From: Pseudomonas sp. QTF5
GTDB lineage: Bacteria > Pseudomonadota > Gammaproteobacteria > Pseudomonadales > Pseudomonadaceae
Length of the DNA: 64,000 bases
Direction: 5' to 3'
Assembly (NCBI RefSeq): GCF_000512695.2
Contig: NZ_AZRW02000011.1
Coordinates: 106,804 to 170,803, forward strand
In this document: positions 43,424 through 54,269 of the stretch, piece after piece
Layout of the letters: the number at the start of each line of letters is the position of its first letter
How positions within the stretch are numbered: the first letter of the stretch is position 1
Made by a program: the position numbers and the translations under genes
Notes under the pieces: model-generated
Databases searched by the model: none
Seen by the model: only the letters and a program-made list of their open reading frames with translations
What the model was told of the DNA's origin: nothing

Positions 43424-45835
43424 ATGAAACGCGTCCTGACCGTACTTGCCTTGCTGATTGTCGTGCTCGTCGCCGGGTGCAGCTGGTACGTGTACAGCAA
43501 GCAACCGACGCGCCAGGGCCAGGTGCAATTGCAGCACCTGCAAGGTTCGGTGACCGTGCGCTACGACGTGCGCGGCGTGCCGCATATCCGTGCCGAAAAC
43601 GAAACCGACCTCTACCGCGCCCTCGGCTACGTGCACGCCCAGGACCGACTGTTCCAGATGGAAGCCATGCGGCGCCTGGCCCGTGGCGAGCTGGCCGAAG
43701 TCCTCGGCCCGAAACTGATCGACACCGACAAATTGTTTCGCAGCCTGCGCATCCGCGAACGGGCTGGAAGCTATGTGGCTGCGCTGGATCGTCAGTCGCC
43801 GGCATGGAAGGCCCTGCAAGCTTATCTGGACGGCATCAATCAATATCAGGACAGCCACGCTGCGCCGGTAGAGTTCGATGTGCTGGGAATTCCCAAGCGC
43901 CCTTTCACCGCTGAAGACAGCATCAGCATCGCCGGCTACATGGCCTACAGCTTTGCCGCGGCGTTTCGCACCGAACCGTTGCTGACTTACGTGCGTGACC
44001 AACTGGGCGCCGAGTACCTGAACATCTTCGATCTCGACTGGCAGCCCAAGGGTGTGCTGGCCAAAGGGCGCGCCAACCCTGCGCCGGCTCTCACCGCCAA
44101 TGACTGGAAGGGTCTGAACGCCCTCGCCCGCTTGAGTGAGCAGGCGTTAGCCGACAATGGCCTGCCACAATTCGAAGGCAGCAATGCCTGGGTGATTTCC
44201 GGCAACCGCAGCAAAAGCGGCAAGCCACTACTGGCCGGTGACCCGCACATTCGCTTCTCGGTGCCGTCGGTGTGGTACGAAGCGCACCTTTCGGCGCCGG
44301 GCTTCGAGCTTTATGGCTACCATCAGGCGCTGGTGCCGTTTGCGTTTCTGGGCCACAACCTGGACTTCGGCTGGAGCCTGACGATGTTCCAGAACGACGA
44401 TCTGGATCTGATCGCCGAGAAGGTCAACCCGGACAACCCGAACCAGGTCTGGTATCGCGGCCAATGGGTCGACATGGTCAACACCGAACAACAGATCGCG
44501 GTCAAAGGCCAGTCACCGGTCACGCTGACTCTGCGCCAATCGCCCCACGGCCCGATCATCAACGATGCGCTTGGCGCTGCCGCCAGCAAGACGCCGGTCG
44601 CGATGTGGTGGGCTTTCCTCGAGACCCCGAATCCGATCCTCGACGGTTTCTACCAGCTCAACCGCGCCGACACTCTGGCCAAGGCCCGCGCCGCGTCGGC
44701 CAAGGTTCAGGCTCCGGGGCTGAACATCGTCTACGCCAACGCCAAGGGCGACATCGGTTGGTGGGCCTCGGCACTGCTGCCCAAGCGCCCGGCCGGGGTG
44801 AAGCCCGGTTTCATCCTCGACGGCAGCACCCCTCAGGCAGACAAGGAAGGTTTTTACCCGTTCAGCGCCAACCCACAGGAAGAGAACCCGGCGCGGGGCT
44901 ATATCGTCTCGGCCAACTTCCAGCCAGTGTCGCCGACCGGCATGGAAATTCCCGGGTACTACAACCTCGCCGATCGCGGTCAGCAGCTCAATCGTCAGCT
45001 CAGCGACAAGAACGTGAAGTGGGACAACGAGGCTAACCAGAAGCTACAACTGGGCACCACCACCGACTACGGTCCGCGTCTGCTGGCGCCGTTGCTACCG
45101 GTACTGCGTGAAGTGGTGAGCGATCCCGTCGAGCTCAAGATGGTGGAGCAACTGGCGCAGTGGAGCGGCGATTACCCGCTGGACTCCATCAGCGCCACGC
45201 TGTTCAACCAGTTCTTGTTTAACCTCACCGACGCGGCGATGCGCGATGAACTGGGCAATGACTTCTTCGAAACGCTGCTCCCGACCCGGGTGATCGATGC
45301 CGCACTGCCGCGTCTGGCGGCCTCCGCCGACTCACCGTGGTGGGACAACCGCAACACCCCCGGCAAGGAAACCCGCGCCGATACGGTCAAGGTGGCCTGG
45401 CAAGCGAGCATGGCTCATCTCAAGACCTCTCTGGGCGCCGATTCCACACAATGGCAGTGGGGCAAGGCGCACACCCTGACTCACGGCCATCCGCTGGGGA
45501 CGCAGAAACCGCTGGAGCGGATCTTCAACGTCGGACCGTTCGCGGCGCCCGGCACCCACGAAGTGCCGAATAACCTCTCGGCCAAGATCGGCCCGGCGCC
45601 GTGGCCCGTGACTTACGGCCCGTCGACGCGACGGCTGATCGACTTCGCCGACCCGGCCCACAGCCTGACCATCAACCCGGTCGGCCAGAGCGGCGTGCCG
45701 TTCGACAGCCACTATGCCGACCAAACCGAGGCGTATATCGAAGGGGTTTATTACCAGGCGCATTTCAATGATGAAGAAGTGACGGCCAATACACGTAGTA
45801 CGTTGAAGCTGTTGCCGGCGCGGGCTGCGCAGTAG
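43424..45835 (+). CDS. hacB: Penicillin acylase family protein, probable acyl-homoserine lactone acylase
   Basis: 803 residues. The N-terminus (MKRVLTVLALLIVVLVAGCSW) is a signal sequence with a possible lipobox at VAGC. The alpha part is followed by the self-cleavage site EG-SNAWVISG at about residues 251-260, where Ser253 becomes the N-terminal nucleophile of the beta subunit. It belongs to the Ntn-hydrolase penicillin acylase family. The place next to the spu locus matches P. aeruginosa PA0305 (HacB), which cleaves long-chain acyl-homoserine lactones. Ribosome site AAGGAG at 43412-43417. Confidence 0.85.
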   Translation: MKRVLTVLALLIVVLVAGCSWYVYSKQPTRQGQVQLQHLQGSVTVRYDVRGVPHIRAENETDLYRALGYVHAQDRLFQMEAMRRLARGELAEVLGPKLIDTDKLFRSLRIRERAGSYVAALDRQSPAWKALQAYLDGINQYQDSHAAPVEFDVLGIPKRPFTAEDSISIAGYMAYSFAAAFRTEPLLTYVRDQLGAEYLNIFDLDWQPKGVLAKGRANPAPALTANDWKGLNALARLSEQALADNGLPQFEGSNAWVISGNRSKSGKPLLAGDPHIRFSVPSVWYEAHLSAPGFELYGYHQALVPFAFLGHNLDFGWSLTMFQNDDLDLIAEKVNPDNPNQVWYRGQWVDMVNTEQQIAVKGQSPVTLTLRQSPHGPIINDALGAAASKTPVAMWWAFLETPNPILDGFYQLNRADTLAKARAASAKVQAPGLNIVYANAKGDIGWWASALLPKRPAGVKPGFILDGSTPQADKEGFYPFSANPQEENPARGYIVSANFQPVSPTGMEIPGYYNLADRGQQLNRQLSDKNVKWDNEANQKLQLGTTTDYGPRLLAPLLPVLREVVSDPVELKMVEQLAQWSGDYPLDSISATLFNQFLFNLTDAAMRDELGNDFFETLLPTRVIDAALPRLAASADSPWWDNRNTPGKETRADTVKVAWQASMAHLKTSLGADSTQWQWGKAHTLTHGHPLGTQKPLERIFNVGPFAAPGTHEVPNNLSAKIGPAPWPVTYGPSTRRLIDFADPAHSLTINPVGQSGVPFDSHYADQTEAYIEGVYYQAHFNDEEVTANTRSTLKLLPARAAQ

Positions 45836-45855
45836 ATTTTAGTTGGCCGGGCTGA

Positions 45856-45946
45856 CGCCTTCGCGAGCAAGCCCGCTCCCACAGTTGACCGAGTTGTCCG
45901 GACAGACACGGTCTAATGTGGGAGCGGGCTTGCTCGCGAAGAGGCC
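45856..45946. repeat. REP pair (BIME)
   Basis: CTTCGCGAGCAAGCCCGCTC from about 45859 and the complement ending near 45941, between the convergent hacB and glxA-type genes. Confidence 0.9.
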
Positions 45947-45969
45947 CTGACAAGCAACACAAATTGCCG

Positions 45970-46854
45970 CTAAACCATCACCGAAAAATTCAACCTGAAC
46001 TGCTGCGGCGTCACTCCCAGCCTGCGGTTGAACACACTGCGCATGTGCTGGGCATCGCGAAACCCGCACTGGTACGCCACGGTTTTCAGCGGCGCATGGG
46101 TGCTTTCGAGCATCACCCGCGCCGCGTCCACCCTCGCCCGTTCGACGAATTCCGCCGGGGTGATTTTCGCCTCCTTGGCGAACACCCGGGAAAAGTTGCG
46201 CGTGCTCATGTTGGCGGCGTTGGCCAGATCAGCGATGGTCAGGTCGCCATTGAGGTTGGCCAACACATAGAGCTGGACCAACGCCACCGCCGAAGTCGGT
46301 TCGGCATGGGGCGTGAGGAACGGGCTGAACTGCGATTGCCCGCCCGAGCGCTGAGTGAACACCACCAGCCGCTTGGCCACGCTGAGTGCCACGTCCGGCC
46401 CGTGATCCCGGGCCAGCAGATACAGCGACAGATCGATCCCCGCCGTAACCCCGGCCGAGGTGTAAAGCTCGCCGTCCTGCACGTACAAGCGATCAGCCTC
46501 GACCTGAGTCGACGGGCACAACTGCGCCAGCGCTGCGGCATCGCCCCAATGGGTGGTGACGGTTCGCCCGTCGAGCAATCCGGCCCGGGCGAGCATGAAG
46601 GCGCCATTGCAGATCGAACCAAACCGTTGCGCCAGCGCACAGGCATCGCGCAACCAGGCATCGAACGCCGCGCCAAAATTCATGAACGGCAACTGCGGCC
46701 CGCCCGCCACCAACAGCAAGTCATAAGCCTCCAGCGCTTCACTGAAATGCCGGTGGGCATTGAGCGATAAACCGTTGGAACACACCATCACCCCATGCTC
46801 GACACCGATCACCACCAGCCGATAGTGATCCTGCGGGGACAGAGAGCGTTTCAT
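45970..46854 (-). CDS. GlxA-type AraC regulator, N-terminally truncated
   Basis: 294 residues from MKRSLSPQDHYRLVVIG. A DJ-1/PfpI-like domain (about 1-165; the elbow is SICNGAFMLARAGLL) is followed by an AraC-type DNA-binding domain (NLNGDLTIADLANAANMSTRNFSRVF ... VAYQCGFRDAQHMRSVFNRRLGVTPQQFR, about 195-290). The first beta strand and about 35 residues expected for the family are missing. A matching start sequence (MSKTVAIVVFP) lies immediately upstream but on the opposite strand. The gene is therefore probably damaged. The frame is open further upstream but runs through REP sequence. Confidence 0.75.
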   Translation of the reverse strand: MKRSLSPQDHYRLVVIGVEHGVMVCSNGLSLNAHRHFSEALEAYDLLLVAGGPQLPFMNFGAAFDAWLRDACALAQRFGSICNGAFMLARAGLLDGRTVTTHWGDAAALAQLCPSTQVEADRLYVQDGELYTSAGVTAGIDLSLYLLARDHGPDVALSVAKRLVVFTQRSGGQSQFSPFLTPHAEPTSAVALVQLYVLANLNGDLTIADLANAANMSTRNFSRVFAKEAKITPAEFVERARVDAARVMLESTHAPLKTVAYQCGFRDAQHMRSVFNRRLGVTPQQFRLNFSVMV

Positions 46855-46857
46855 GCC

Positions 46858-46905
46858 ATGAGTAAAACCGTTGCCATCGTGGTGTTCCCACCGAATTCTG
46901 TCAGG
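46858..46905 (+). pseudogene. Inverted 5' fragment resembling a glxA start
   Basis: ATG at 46858 opens a frame reading MSKTVAIVVFPPNSV. MSKTVAIVVFP is what the missing first strand of a DJ-1-type GlxA protein would look like, yet it points away from the truncated gene that ends four bases to its left. A small inversion is the simplest reading. Confidence 0.45.
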
Positions 46906-46927
46906 CATACCGCATCCGGCTATCTGC

Positions 46928-46970
46928 GACTGCTGCGCAGTCGAACGGGAGCAAGCTCCCTCGCCACAGG
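46928..46970. repeat. Solo REP, GAGGGAGCTTGCTCCC type
   Basis: CTGCTGCGCAGTCGAACGGG followed by AGCAAGCTCCCTCGCCACAG, the same unit as at 29135-29176. It sits at the junction of two gene fragments. Confidence 0.8.
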
Positions 46971-46980
46971 TAGGTGTTTG

Positions 46981-47115
46981 ATCCTGAATGGCTTCAAACA
47001 TAAGCCGGACAGCACGTTTGGCACGGTGAACGCGGATGTACTGGTGGACAGCGAGCCGGGTTTCAAACCGATGAACTTCGTCGAGATCATCCGCAAATCA
47101 CCTTGGGTGGCATAA
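46981..47115 (+). pseudogene. 3' fragment of a gene, possibly an HD-domain hydrolase
   Basis: The last 44 codons before TAA read ILNGFKHKPDSTFGTVNADV and continue to NFVEIIRKSPWVA. The KPDSTFGTVNADVL and NF-E-IRKSPW pattern recalls the C-terminus of cyanamide-hydratase-like HD proteins, which as I remember can be neighbours of glxA-type regulators. The 5' part is missing, replaced by REP sequence. The family call is tentative. Confidence 0.4.
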
Positions 47116-47120
47116 ACCAA

Positions 47121-47227
47121 TGTGGGAGCCGGGCTTGCTCGCGAAAGCGGTGTGTCAGTCAACATGGATGTTGAATGTCAGTCCGTCTTCGCGAGCAAGT
47201 CGAATCGTCGCACCGCCGCTCCCACAG
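47121..47227. repeat. REP pair with one long variant unit
   Basis: A standard unit with one extra C (GTGGGAGCCGGGCTTGCTCG) at 47122, and the long variant CTTCGCGAGCAAGTCGAATC followed by GTCGCACCGCCGCTCCCACA ending at 47226. Confidence 0.85.
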
Positions 47228-47272
47228 TGGATTTGGGTTGGCCACACAGATGTGCTCAACCCGGCATCAGGC

Positions 47273-48163
47273 TCAAGCCGCTTCCGGCGCCTGCGCCCGG
47301 CGCACGTCCGGTTGTTTCCAGGAATCGGCGGCGCCTTCTTCGATGGCCTGCTGGATCGCACGCTTGCGAATTTCTTCGGCACGACGGCTGAAGTACCAGA
47401 CCAGGAACGTCACCAGCGACACCGCCAGCAGAATCAGGCTGGCCACGGCGTTGATCTCGGGCTTCACGCCCAGGCGCACCGCCGAGAACACTTCCATCGG
47501 CAGGGTCGTGGAACCCGGCCCGGACACGAAGCTCGCCAGCACCAGGTCATCCAGCGACAAAGCGAACGACATCATCCCGCCCGCCGCCAGCGACGGCGCG
47601 ATCATTGGAATGGTGATCAGGAAGAACACCTTCCACGGCCGCGCACCCAGGTCCATGGCTGCTTCTTCGATCGACAGGTCCAGTTCACGCAAGCGCGCCG
47701 ACACCACCACCGCCACATACGCTGCACAGAACGTGGTGTGGGCGATCCAGATGGTGACGATGCCGCGTTCCTGTGGCCAGCCGATCATCTGCGCCATGGC
47801 CACGAACAGCAGCAACAGCGACAGACCGGTGATCACTTCAGGCATTACCAGTGGCGCGGTGACCAAACCACCGAACAGTGTACGGCCCTTGAAGTGAGTG
47901 ATCCGCGTCAGCACGAAGGCCGCCAGCGTCCCCAGTGCCACCGCTGCAATCGCCGTGTAGCAGGCGATTTCCAGCGAGCGCACCACCGAGCCCATCAGTT
48001 GGGTGTTGTCCATCAACCCCACGTACCACTTGATCGACCAGCCGCCCCACACCGTCACCAGTTTCGAGGCGTTGAACGAGTAGATCACCAGGATCAGCAT
48101 CGGCGCGTAGACGAACAGCAAACCCGCTACCAGCATGAAACTTGAGAAACGGAAGCGCTTCAT
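47273..48163 (-). CDS. spuH: Polyamine ABC transporter permease SpuH
   Basis: 296 residues with six membrane helices of the PotI/PotC type. The cytoplasmic EAA loop reads EEAAMDLGARPWKVFFLITIPM. It pairs with SpuG to form the channel. Its start overlaps the spuG stop by 4 bp. It is the last gene of the spu operon. Confidence 0.93.
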   Translation of the reverse strand: MKRFRFSSFMLVAGLLFVYAPMLILVIYSFNASKLVTVWGGWSIKWYVGLMDNTQLMGSVVRSLEIACYTAIAAVALGTLAAFVLTRITHFKGRTLFGGLVTAPLVMPEVITGLSLLLLFVAMAQMIGWPQERGIVTIWIAHTTFCAAYVAVVVSARLRELDLSIEEAAMDLGARPWKVFFLITIPMIAPSLAAGGMMSFALSLDDLVLASFVSGPGSTTLPMEVFSAVRLGVKPEINAVASLILLAVSLVTFLVWYFSRRAEEIRKRAIQQAIEEGAADSWKQPDVRRAQAPEAA

Positions 48164-49080
48164 TCCTTGCCCTCCATTTCTTTGGCCTGACTACGGTTGA
48201 ACAGGATGATCGGCACAATCAGGATCGCCAGCATCACCACCGCCAGGGCAGACGCCACCGGCCAGTCACGGTTGTTGAAGAATTCTTGCCAGAGCACTTT
48301 ACCGATCATCAGGGTTTCCGGACCACCGAGCAGTTCCGGGATCACGAACTCGCCCACCACCGGGATGAACACCAGCATGCAGCCTGCGATGATGCCGTTT
48401 TTCGACAGCGGCACGGTGATCTTCCAGAAACTGTTGAAGGTGCTCGAACCCAGGTCGGATGCGGCTTCCAGCAGGCTGGTGTCGTGTTTGACCAGGTTGG
48501 CGTAGAGCGGCAGGATCATGAACGGCAGGTACGAATAGACGACGCCGATGTACACCGCAAGGTTGGTGTTGAGGATCTGCAGCGGCTCGTCGATCCAGCC
48601 CATGCTCATCAGAAAACCATTGAGCAGACCGTTGTTGCTGAGGATGCCCATCCACGCATACACGCGGATCAGGATCGCAGTCCAGGTCGGCATCATGATC
48701 AGCAACACCAGCACCGTTTGCAGCTCTTTGCGGGCGCTGGCAATGGCGTAGGCCATCGGGTAGCCGATCAATAGACAGAGGACGGTGCTGATCAGCGCCA
48801 TCTTCAACGAGCCGAGGTAAGCGGCGATGTACAACTCGTCGTCGCCGAGCATCGCGTAGTTGCTCAGGTTAAGCAGCACCTGGAGCTTCTGGTCGATGAA
48901 GCTGTAGATCTCGGTGTACGGCGGAATGGCCACGTCGGCTTCGGCGAAGCTGATCTTCAAGACGATGAAGAACGGCAGCATGAAGAACAGGAACAGCCAG
49001 ATGAACGGAACCCCGATGACCAGCTGACGGCCACCGGGAATTATTCGATTGAGCCGGCGTTTGAGCTTGCGCATGTTCAT
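48160..49080 (-). CDS. spuG: Polyamine ABC transporter permease SpuG
   Basis: 306 residues from the ATG that overlaps the spuF stop (ATGA on the minus strand). It is a PotH/PotB-type permease with six helices and the EAA loop LEAASDLGSSTFNSFWKITVPLS, listed here by position near 200-222. It forms the membrane channel with SpuH. Confidence 0.93.
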   Translation of the reverse strand: MNMRKLKRRLNRIIPGGRQLVIGVPFIWLFLFFMLPFFIVLKISFAEADVAIPPYTEIYSFIDQKLQVLLNLSNYAMLGDDELYIAAYLGSLKMALISTVLCLLIGYPMAYAIASARKELQTVLVLLIMMPTWTAILIRVYAWMGILSNNGLLNGFLMSMGWIDEPLQILNTNLAVYIGVVYSYLPFMILPLYANLVKHDTSLLEAASDLGSSTFNSFWKITVPLSKNGIIAGCMLVFIPVVGEFVIPELLGGPETLMIGKVLWQEFFNNRDWPVASALAVVMLAILIVPIILFNRSQAKEMEGKE

Positions 49081-50219
49081 GAGCGAAGTACCACGCCGCT
49101 GTCGTCTTCCCACCACACGTAAACCTGATCACCCCAAGTCGGGCGCTGACCGCGGCGCTCGGCGTTGGCGACGAACGACTGGACGATCTTGCCGCTCGGC
49201 AATTCGACGTAGAACACCGAGTGGCCGCCGAGGTAGGCGATGTCATGGACCTTGCCGCTGGACCAGTTGTACTCGCAGGTCGGCATGGTCGGCGTCACCA
49301 GCAGTTTTTCCGGACGGATCGCGTAGGTCACGGACTTGTCCTGCACCGACGTGCTGATGCCGTGGCCCACATAAATCTGCCGATCCAGGTCCTTGCAGGT
49401 GATGGTCGCGTGGCCTTCGGCGTCGTCGATCACTTCGCCTTCGAAGATGTTGACGTTGCCGATGAATTCGCAGACCAGACGGCTGGTCGGGGTTTCGTAG
49501 ATGTCGATCGGGCTGCCGATCTGGGCAATCCAGCCCAGGTGCATGATCGCGATGCGCTCGGCCATGGTCATGGCCTCTTCCTGATCGTGGGTCACCATCA
49601 CACAGGTCACGCCGACCCGCTCGATGATCTCGACCAGTTCCAGCTGCATTTGCGAGCGCAGTTTTTTGTCCAGCGCACCCATCGGTTCGTCGAGCAGCAA
49701 CAGCTTCGGCCGCTTGGCCAAAGAGCGCGCGAGTGCCACACGCTGACGCTGACCACCGGACAACTGATGGGGTTTGCGCTTGGCGTACTGGCTCATCTGC
49801 ACCAGCTTGAGCATCTCGGCCACGCGGGCATCGACTTCAGCCGTCGGAATCTTGTCCTGCTTGAGGCCGAAGGCGATGTTCTGCGCCACGGTCATGTGCG
49901 GGAACAGGGCGTAAGACTGGAACATCATGTTGATCGGCCGCTCGTACGGCGGCATGTCAGTGATGTCTACGCCATCGAGGAAAATGCGCCCCTCCGTGGG
50001 CCGTTCGAAACCTGCCAGCATCCGCAGCAAGGTGGATTTGCCCGAACCCGAGCCGCCGAGCAGGGCGAAGATTTCGCCTTTCTTGATTTCCAGGGACACG
50101 TCGTCCACGGCAATCGTCTCGTCGAACTTTTTGGTGACCCGGTCGATTTTGACCAACACCTGTTTAGGTGTCTGGTCGCCCTCGAGGGCTTTCTTATAGG
50201 CGCCGGAGGCAACTGCCAT
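49077..50219 (-). CDS. spuF: Polyamine ABC transporter ATPase SpuF
   Basis: 380 residues of PotA/PotG type. Walker A is GGSGSGKSTLL, the signature LSGGQRQRVALARSLA, Walker B LLLLDEPMGALD, and the switch His is in VTHDQEEAMTMA. A C-terminal TOBE domain (about 290-380) follows. It energises uptake by SpuGH. Confidence 0.95.
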   Translation of the reverse strand: MAVASGAYKKALEGDQTPKQVLVKIDRVTKKFDETIAVDDVSLEIKKGEIFALLGGSGSGKSTLLRMLAGFERPTEGRIFLDGVDITDMPPYERPINMMFQSYALFPHMTVAQNIAFGLKQDKIPTAEVDARVAEMLKLVQMSQYAKRKPHQLSGGQRQRVALARSLAKRPKLLLLDEPMGALDKKLRSQMQLELVEIIERVGVTCVMVTHDQEEAMTMAERIAIMHLGWIAQIGSPIDIYETPTSRLVCEFIGNVNIFEGEVIDDAEGHATITCKDLDRQIYVGHGISTSVQDKSVTYAIRPEKLLVTPTMPTCEYNWSSGKVHDIAYLGGHSVFYVELPSGKIVQSFVANAERRGQRPTWGDQVYVWWEDDSGVVLRS

Positions 50220-50280
50220 TTACGAAACTCCCAACAGAATTTGCAGTTCGCTCAACGTGGCGAACCTGGATAGTTTGAAG

Positions 50281-51420
<1,140 letters not shown>

Positions 51421-51514
51421 TTACATGACAGCCATGGCTGTCTGGCAACAAAACCGGCGCGCAACTTACCCTCGAAAAACCGTTCCAGCAAAACTTTCTG
51501 ACATTTAATTATCC

Positions 51515-51547
51515 CTGTTGCCGCCGCCGCGCAGACGACGGCAACAG
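51515..51547 (-). promoter_or_regulatory. Intercistronic hairpin between spuD and spuE
   Basis: CTGTTGCCG (51515-51523) and CGGCAACAG (51539-51547) form a perfect 9-bp stem. On the transcript it is followed by GGATAATTA without a U run, so it is more likely an mRNA-stabilising or processing hairpin than a full terminator. Confidence 0.6.
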
Positions 51548-51566
51548 GTAGTTACCTCAAACCGGC

Positions 51567-52679
51567 TTATTTACCGGATTTGATCTTGGTCCAACTGCGC
51601 GTCAGGATCCGCTGGGTGGCGGCCGGCAAGTCGGCAATCGCGTACAGCTTGGCCAACACTTCTGCTGGCGGGTAGATGCCTGGATCGCTGGTGATTTCTT
51701 TATCAACCAGTGGGGTGGACGCCGCGTTACCGTTCGGGAAACGTACGGCGTTGGTGATCTCGGCCATGATTTCCGGCTTCTGCAGGAAGGTCATGAACTT
51801 GTAGGCGCCTTCGACGTTTTCGGCATCTTTAGGGATGGCGACCATGTCGTAGAAGCTGCCGGCACCTTCTTTCGGAATGTTGTAGCTGACTTTCACCTTG
51901 TCACCGGCTTCAGCGGCGCGAGCCTTGGCCTGGTAGATGTCACCCGAGTAACCCACGGCGACGCAGATGTTGCCGTTGGCCAGGTCGGAGATGTACTTGG
52001 ACGAGTGGAAGTAGCCCACCGAAGGACGAATCTTCAGGAACAATGCTTCGGCTTCGGCCAGTTGTTTCTTGTCCTGGCTGTCGGTTGGATAGCCCAGGTA
52101 ATGCAACGCCACCGGAATCATCTCGGTTGGCGAATCGAGGAAACTGATACCGCACGACTTCAACTTGGCAGCGTTTTCAGGTTTGAACAGCAAGTCCCAG
52201 GAGTTGGTTGGCGCGTCGGCACCCAGTGCAGCCTTGACCTTCTCGGCGTTGAAACCGATACCGATCGAACCCCACATGTAAGGGAACGCGTGTTCGTTAC
52301 CCGGGTCGCTGACCGATACCGCTTTGAGCAGGTCAGTGTTCAGGTTTTTCCAGTTAGGCAGTTTGGACTTGTCCAGTTTCTGGTAAACACCGGCCTTGAT
52401 CTGCTTGGCCAGGAAGTTGTTCGACGGCACGACGATGTCGTAGCCGGACTTGCCTGCCAGCAGCTTGGCTTCTAGGGTTTCGTTACTGTCGAACACGTCG
52501 TAGACGACTTTGATACCCGACTCGGCCTCGAACTTCTTCACGGTATCCGGTGCGATGTAATCGGACCAGTTGTACACGTGCAGCACCTTGTCGTCAGCCT
52601 GAACGGCACCCGCCATCACGCCCATCAGGGACATGGCGAGGAGGGTCTTGCCAGCTATCTTCATACCTAATGCCTTCAT
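51567..52679 (-). CDS. spuD: Putrescine-binding periplasmic protein SpuD
   Basis: 370 residues from [17 protein letters not shown], with GGAG eight bases upstream; the frame runs on upstream without signal character. The signal peptide ends GAVQA. The fold is PotF-like ([51 protein letters not shown]). It is paralogous to SpuE and, by precedent in P. aeruginosa, prefers putrescine. Confidence 0.88.
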   Translation of the reverse strand: MKALGMKIAGKTLLAMSLMGVMAGAVQADDKVLHVYNWSDYIAPDTVKKFEAESGIKVVYDVFDSNETLEAKLLAGKSGYDIVVPSNNFLAKQIKAGVYQKLDKSKLPNWKNLNTDLLKAVSVSDPGNEHAFPYMWGSIGIGFNAEKVKAALGADAPTNSWDLLFKPENAAKLKSCGISFLDSPTEMIPVALHYLGYPTDSQDKKQLAEAEALFLKIRPSVGYFHSSKYISDLANGNICVAVGYSGDIYQAKARAAEAGDKVKVSYNIPKEGAGSFYDMVAIPKDAENVEGAYKFMTFLQKPEIMAEITNAVRFPNGNAASTPLVDKEITSDPGIYPPAEVLAKLYAIADLPAATQRILTRSWTKIKSGK

Positions 52680-52846
52680 GGGTAATGCTCCAATTTTTCT
52701 TTTTAACCACGTGCTCAGCGGCCTGTTACTGGGCATCCGAACAACCGGTAGTCTGGCAAGATCCAAGGCAGGCTTTCAAGGAAAGACCCATCCTTTGTTT
52801 GCACTGAGCGAAGCGCAATCTCCGCACCTCGCTCAGAGCCTAGCAC

Positions 52847-54211
52847 TTAGCCCTGCAACGCACTCAGGGTCAGGTCCAGACACTTGCGAGCCTTTGTAAC
52901 CAACTCGTCGATTTCTGCCGGTGTGATCACCAGTGGCGGAGCAATGATCATGGTGTCGCCGACGGCGCGCATGATCAGGCCGTTTTCGAAGCAGAACGTG
53001 CGGCAGATCATGCCGACGCCCTTGCCTTCGTAACGTTTGCGGGTGGCTTTGTCCTGAACCAGCTCGATGGCCCCCAACAGACCGACCCCACGCACTTCCC
53101 CCACCAACGGGTGATCGTTCAGTTCCCGTAGACGCTTTTGCAAATAGGGTGCCGTTTCTGCACGCACGCGCTCGACAATTTTCTCGTCGCGCAGGATGCG
53201 GATGTTTTCCAGCGCCACCGCAGCGGCCACCGGGTGCCCGGAATACGTGAAACCGTGGTTGAAATCACCGCCTTCGTTGAGCACCTCGACCACGTCGTCA
53301 TGCACGATCAGGCCACCCATAGGGATGTAGCCGGACGTCAGGCCTTTGGCGATGGTCATCATGTGGGGTTTGAGGTCGTAGAAATCGGTACCGAACCATT
53401 CACCGGTGCGGCCGAAACCGCAGATCACTTCGTCGGCCACGAACAGAATGTCGTACTTGGCGAGGATTTCCTTGATGCGCGGCCAGTAACTGTCTGGAGG
53501 AATGATCACGCCGCCGGCGCCCTGGATCGGCTCGGCAATAAAGGCACCGACGTTGTCGACGCCGACTTCCAGAATCTTCTCTTCCAGCTGATTGGCCGCC
53601 CAGATACCGAACTCGTTCGGCGTCATGTCGCCGCCTTCGCCGAACCAGTACGGCTGGGCAATGTGGACGATGCCCGGGATCGGCAAGTCGCCCTGTTCGT
53701 GCATGTACGTCATGCCACCCAGGCTCGCGCCAGCCACGGTCGAACCGTGATAGCCGTTCTTGCGACTGATGATGACTTTCTTCTTCGGCTGGCCCTTGAT
53801 CGCCCAGTAGTGGCGAACCATCCGCAGCATGGTGTCGTTGCCTTCGGAACCGGAACCGGTGAAGAACACGTGATTCATGCCTTCAGGCGCAACGTCGGCA
53901 ATCACCTTGGCCAGCTCCAGCACCGGCGGGTGAGCGGTCTGGAAGAACAGGTTGTAATAAGGCAGTTCGCGCATCTGCTTGCTGGCGGCATCGGCCAGCT
54001 CATCGCGACCGTAGCCGATCGCTACACACCACAGGCCGGCCATACCGTCGAGGATCTTGTTGCCTTCGCTGTCCCAGAGGTAAACGCCCTTGGCGCTGGT
54101 GATGATCCGCGGGCCTTTCTCTTTCAGCTGCTTGAAGTCGCTGAATGGGGCCAGGTGGTGATCGTTGCTCAGGGCTTGCCATTCACGGGTTTGCGGGTTG
54201 TTGCTGGTCAT
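52847..54211 (-). CDS. spuC: Putrescine-pyruvate aminotransferase
   Basis: 454 residues, a class III PLP aminotransferase. The Schiff-base Lys is in [16 protein letters not shown], with the cofactor segment [16 protein letters not shown] and the acidic site [19 protein letters not shown], noted near residues 255-275. It moves the amino group of putrescine (also other diamines) to pyruvate. It is 58 bp downstream of spuB in the operon. Confidence 0.92.
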   Translation of the reverse strand: MTSNNPQTREWQALSNDHHLAPFSDFKQLKEKGPRIITSAKGVYLWDSEGNKILDGMAGLWCVAIGYGRDELADAASKQMRELPYYNLFFQTAHPPVLELAKVIADVAPEGMNHVFFTGSGSEGNDTMLRMVRHYWAIKGQPKKKVIISRKNGYHGSTVAGASLGGMTYMHEQGDLPIPGIVHIAQPYWFGEGGDMTPNEFGIWAANQLEEKILEVGVDNVGAFIAEPIQGAGGVIIPPDSYWPRIKEILAKYDILFVADEVICGFGRTGEWFGTDFYDLKPHMMTIAKGLTSGYIPMGGLIVHDDVVEVLNEGGDFNHGFTYSGHPVAAAVALENIRILRDEKIVERVRAETAPYLQKRLRELNDHPLVGEVRGVGLLGAIELVQDKATRKRYEGKGVGMICRTFCFENGLIMRAVGDTMIIAPPLVITPAEIDELVTKARKCLDLTLSALQG

Positions 54212-54269
54212 GCGAATTCTCCTAAGATTCGAGTGGAGGGCGCCGCCAAGCGCAGCGGCGCCCGGCGCA

